DNA from: Cytobacillus pseudoceanisediminis
GTDB lineage: Bacteria > Bacillota > Bacilli > Bacillales > Cytobacillaceae
Length of the DNA stretch: 64,000 bases
Reading direction: 5' to 3'
Assembly (NCBI RefSeq): GCF_023516215.1
Contig: NZ_CP097349.1
Coordinates: forward strand, 3,534,001 to 3,598,000
Part shown: piece by piece, positions 62,736 to 64,000 of the stretch
How positions within the stretch are numbered: position 1 is the first letter of the stretch
Layout of the letters: each line of letters opens with the position of its first letter
Program-made: the position numbers and the translations under genes
Notes under the pieces: generated by a model
The model's input: the letters and a program-made list of their open reading frames with translations, nothing else
Databases searched by the model: none
Told to the model about the DNA's origin: nothing

Positions 62736-63642
62736 CCGATTTTCTCCTTTTCTAAGTACTGGACAAATAAATCATCGAGTGAGCCCTTCTCAAACTTAAA
62801 GTCTGCCAGACGTATCCCCTTTTCCTGGCAGTGAGCGAAAATGTGAAAAGCTGTTGTCTGCTGATCATCGCAGTACACTTTGAATTCGTCCAGGTTATTT
62901 TCCACTCGTTCAACACCAGGAAGGGAGAGTAAATATTCACGGCTAAGGCCGGCACTCGTAAAGGCCAGACAGTCAGCAGCCCCTTCATTCAACAATTCAT
63001 GCGGTGTATTCAGTGCTTTCAATTGGCCGCTATAGATCATTGCCACCCGATCACAAAGCTGCTCAGCTTCTTCCATATAGTGCGTGGTCACGACAATGGT
63101 GCTGCCCCGGTCCCTTAACAGCCGTATTAATGACCACATTTCCCGCCTTGCAGAAGGATCCAGCCCCATACTCGGTTCATCGAGGAAAAGAATTTCAGGT
63201 TCATGCAGGGTGGCTAAGGCGAGCGTTACCCGCTGTTTCCAGCCCCCGGATAGGTCATCAAACGTTACGTTCAATTTTTCTTTTAAGCCCAGCAAGTCTA
63301 TTAAATAATCTTTTTGCGCCGGGCCTTCGTAAAAGGAAGAAAAGAGGTCCAGCGCTTCTTTTACTTTCATTTTCTTCTGAATGGATGTGGCTTGAAACTG
63401 CACGCCGATTTTTTTGTTTAATTCACGCAGCTGCTTGCTTGGAACAGGGCAAGCACTTCAACCTCCCCTCCGCTCGGAACAGAGATCCCCTCAAGTATTT
63501 CAAGTGTTGTTGTTTTTCCTGCTCCGTTCGGCCCTATAATTCCGAAGATTTCCCCTTTATAAACAGTAAAGGAAAGATTGTTTACTGCCCGGGCGGCACC
63601 AAAATTTTTAGATAAATTTTTTACAGAAATGACACTTTCCAT
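62732..63642 (-). pseudogene. ABC exporter ATPase, frameshifted
   Basis: 303 aa. ATG 63642 has GGAGG at 6-nt spacing. Walker A GIIGPNGAGKTTTLEILEG lies before a frame break near GGG 63447-63449 (one base missing). The rest carries LNKKIGVQFQATS, the signature LSGGWKQRVTLALATLHEP, Walker B ILFLDEPSMGLDP and the His switch VVTTHYMEEAEQL. The C-terminal extension resembles antibiotic/bacteriocin exporters (CcmA/DrrA group). Coupled to the permease downstream and 18 nt after a DUF3021 gene. Confidence 0.87.
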
Positions 63643-63660
63643 CCGAATCCTCCTTCAATT

Positions 63661-64000
63661 CTATTCGATACATTCCAGATCCTCATTCATCTTCTTCGAT
63701 TCGTTTTTAAAGTAAAGATAAAAGCCGATCCAGGCAATCGCGTAAACCAATAGTGAGATTCCAAGGTAGATGAAAAAGTTCTTTACTCCGATCGGAATCC
63801 AGCCAATCCAAAGACCTAATGTGAAATAAACAATCGTGACGGTAAGATAGTGCAGGGCAGTCTGCATGGGCAGGCGAAGTGAGCGGATTTCAAAATAAAG
63901 CGGAGTAACCGTAAACAGCCAGCCGCTGATAATAAAGCCCAATGCATTTATGATAAATGTTTGCCCATCTAACGTGGGTTGACCGCCGAAATAAATTAAG
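63661..64000 (-). CDS. DUF3021 membrane protein, cut by window edge
   Basis: The frame stays open to the right edge, so only the C-terminal 113 residues are visible. Four membrane helices (FIINALGFIISGWLFTVTPLYF, ALHYLTVTIVYFTLGLWIGW, NFFIYLGISLLVYAIAWIGF) match the DUF3021 layout. Such proteins usually follow a LytTR regulator gene and precede an ABC exporter, which fits the genes downstream; the regulator would lie beyond the edge. Confidence 0.7.
   Translation of the reverse strand, partial: LIYFGGQPTLDGQTFIINALGFIISGWLFTVTPLYFEIRSLRLPMQTALHYLTVTIVYFTLGLWIGWIPIGVKNFFIYLGISLLVYAIAWIGFYLYFKNESKKMNEDLECIE

Noticed and set aside
63004..63615. 203-codon forward frame opposite the ABC ATPase
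   Set aside because: Antisense shadow; the Walker motifs are on the reverse strand.
1..64000. CRISPR arrays, tRNA or rRNA genes
   Set aside because: No regularly spaced repeats or cloverleaf/rRNA signatures were found by eye.

Overview
The window reads as chromosome of a spore-forming member of the Bacillaceae, most like the Cytobacillus/Mesobacillus/Bacillus group. Support comes from strong GGAGG-type ribosome sites with frequent TTG/GTG starts, the spore cortex hydrolase CwlJ, CcpA-type cre sites, an SpxA2/SaiR-like locus, a YumC-type ferredoxin reductase, a BlaR1/BlaI-controlled lipoprotein beta-lactamase and CotJC-like manganese catalases. I see no rRNA, tRNA, CRISPR array or prophage. 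One IS1182-family element (about 41.6-43.2 kb) is the only clear mobile element. The genus is inference.

Layout. 0-5 kb: edge fragment, acetyltransferase, secreted GlpQ, AsnA and a frameshifted manganese catalase. 5-8.3 kb: divergent bla and blaR1-blaI with two BlaI operators between them. 8.5-12 kb: small protein, sugar O-acetyltransferase, MFS transporter and ROK repressor with a perfect 42-bp palindrome. 12-17.2 kb: DIP1984-like protein, MarR-GNAT fusion, zinc-ribbon protein, DNA-alkylation-repair-like gene, PepE and an MFS exporter. 17.6-26.8 kb: a sugar system made of a ChvE/MmsA/MmsB ABC transporter with a cre site, followed by an anchored sugar-binding sensor, a YesM-like kinase, a YesN-like regulator and a second binding lipoprotein. 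27-30.9 kb: TerC, manganese catalase, erythromycin-esterase-like protein and an SMR pair. 30.9-34.3 kb: RpiR, NanE and a PTS EIICB (amino sugar route) with a cre site. 34.5-40.4 kb: acetyltransferase, VanRS-like pair with VanZ, small proteins, SRPBCC, ChaB and Lrp. 40.6-43.2 kb: EamA exporter and the IS element. 43.3-51.4 kb: a sigma-54-controlled catabolic cluster (BCCT carrier, D-malate/tartrate dehydrogenase, aldehyde dehydrogenase, Rieske oxygenase, ferredoxin-NADP reductase, PAS enhancer-binding protein) best read as carnitine-type quaternary-amine degradation. 51.4-57.6 kb: mostly membrane proteins of unknown role, CwlJ, and a PadR/DUF2812/M50 operon. 57.6-64 kb: IDEAL protein, Rrf2 (SaiR-like), Spx, MocR regulator, acetyltransferase and an ABC exporter with a DUF3021 protein.

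A striking property of this sequence is that 16 genes carry single-base frame breaks (17 in all). All but one are a missing base, usually in a run of the same base, and restoring it gives a family-length protein. This points to consensus-sequence error rather than mass gene decay, so I give the repaired gene spans and mark them as frameshifted.

The most interesting material is: the sigma-54/Rieske cluster with its visible -24/-12 promoter and upstream palindrome; the sugar-sensing system; a family of GGGACA...TGTCCC repeats sitting next to stop codons; an IS element bracketed by two nearly identical 34-bp hairpins; and four copies of a 23-bp operator around the Spx/Rrf2 genes.
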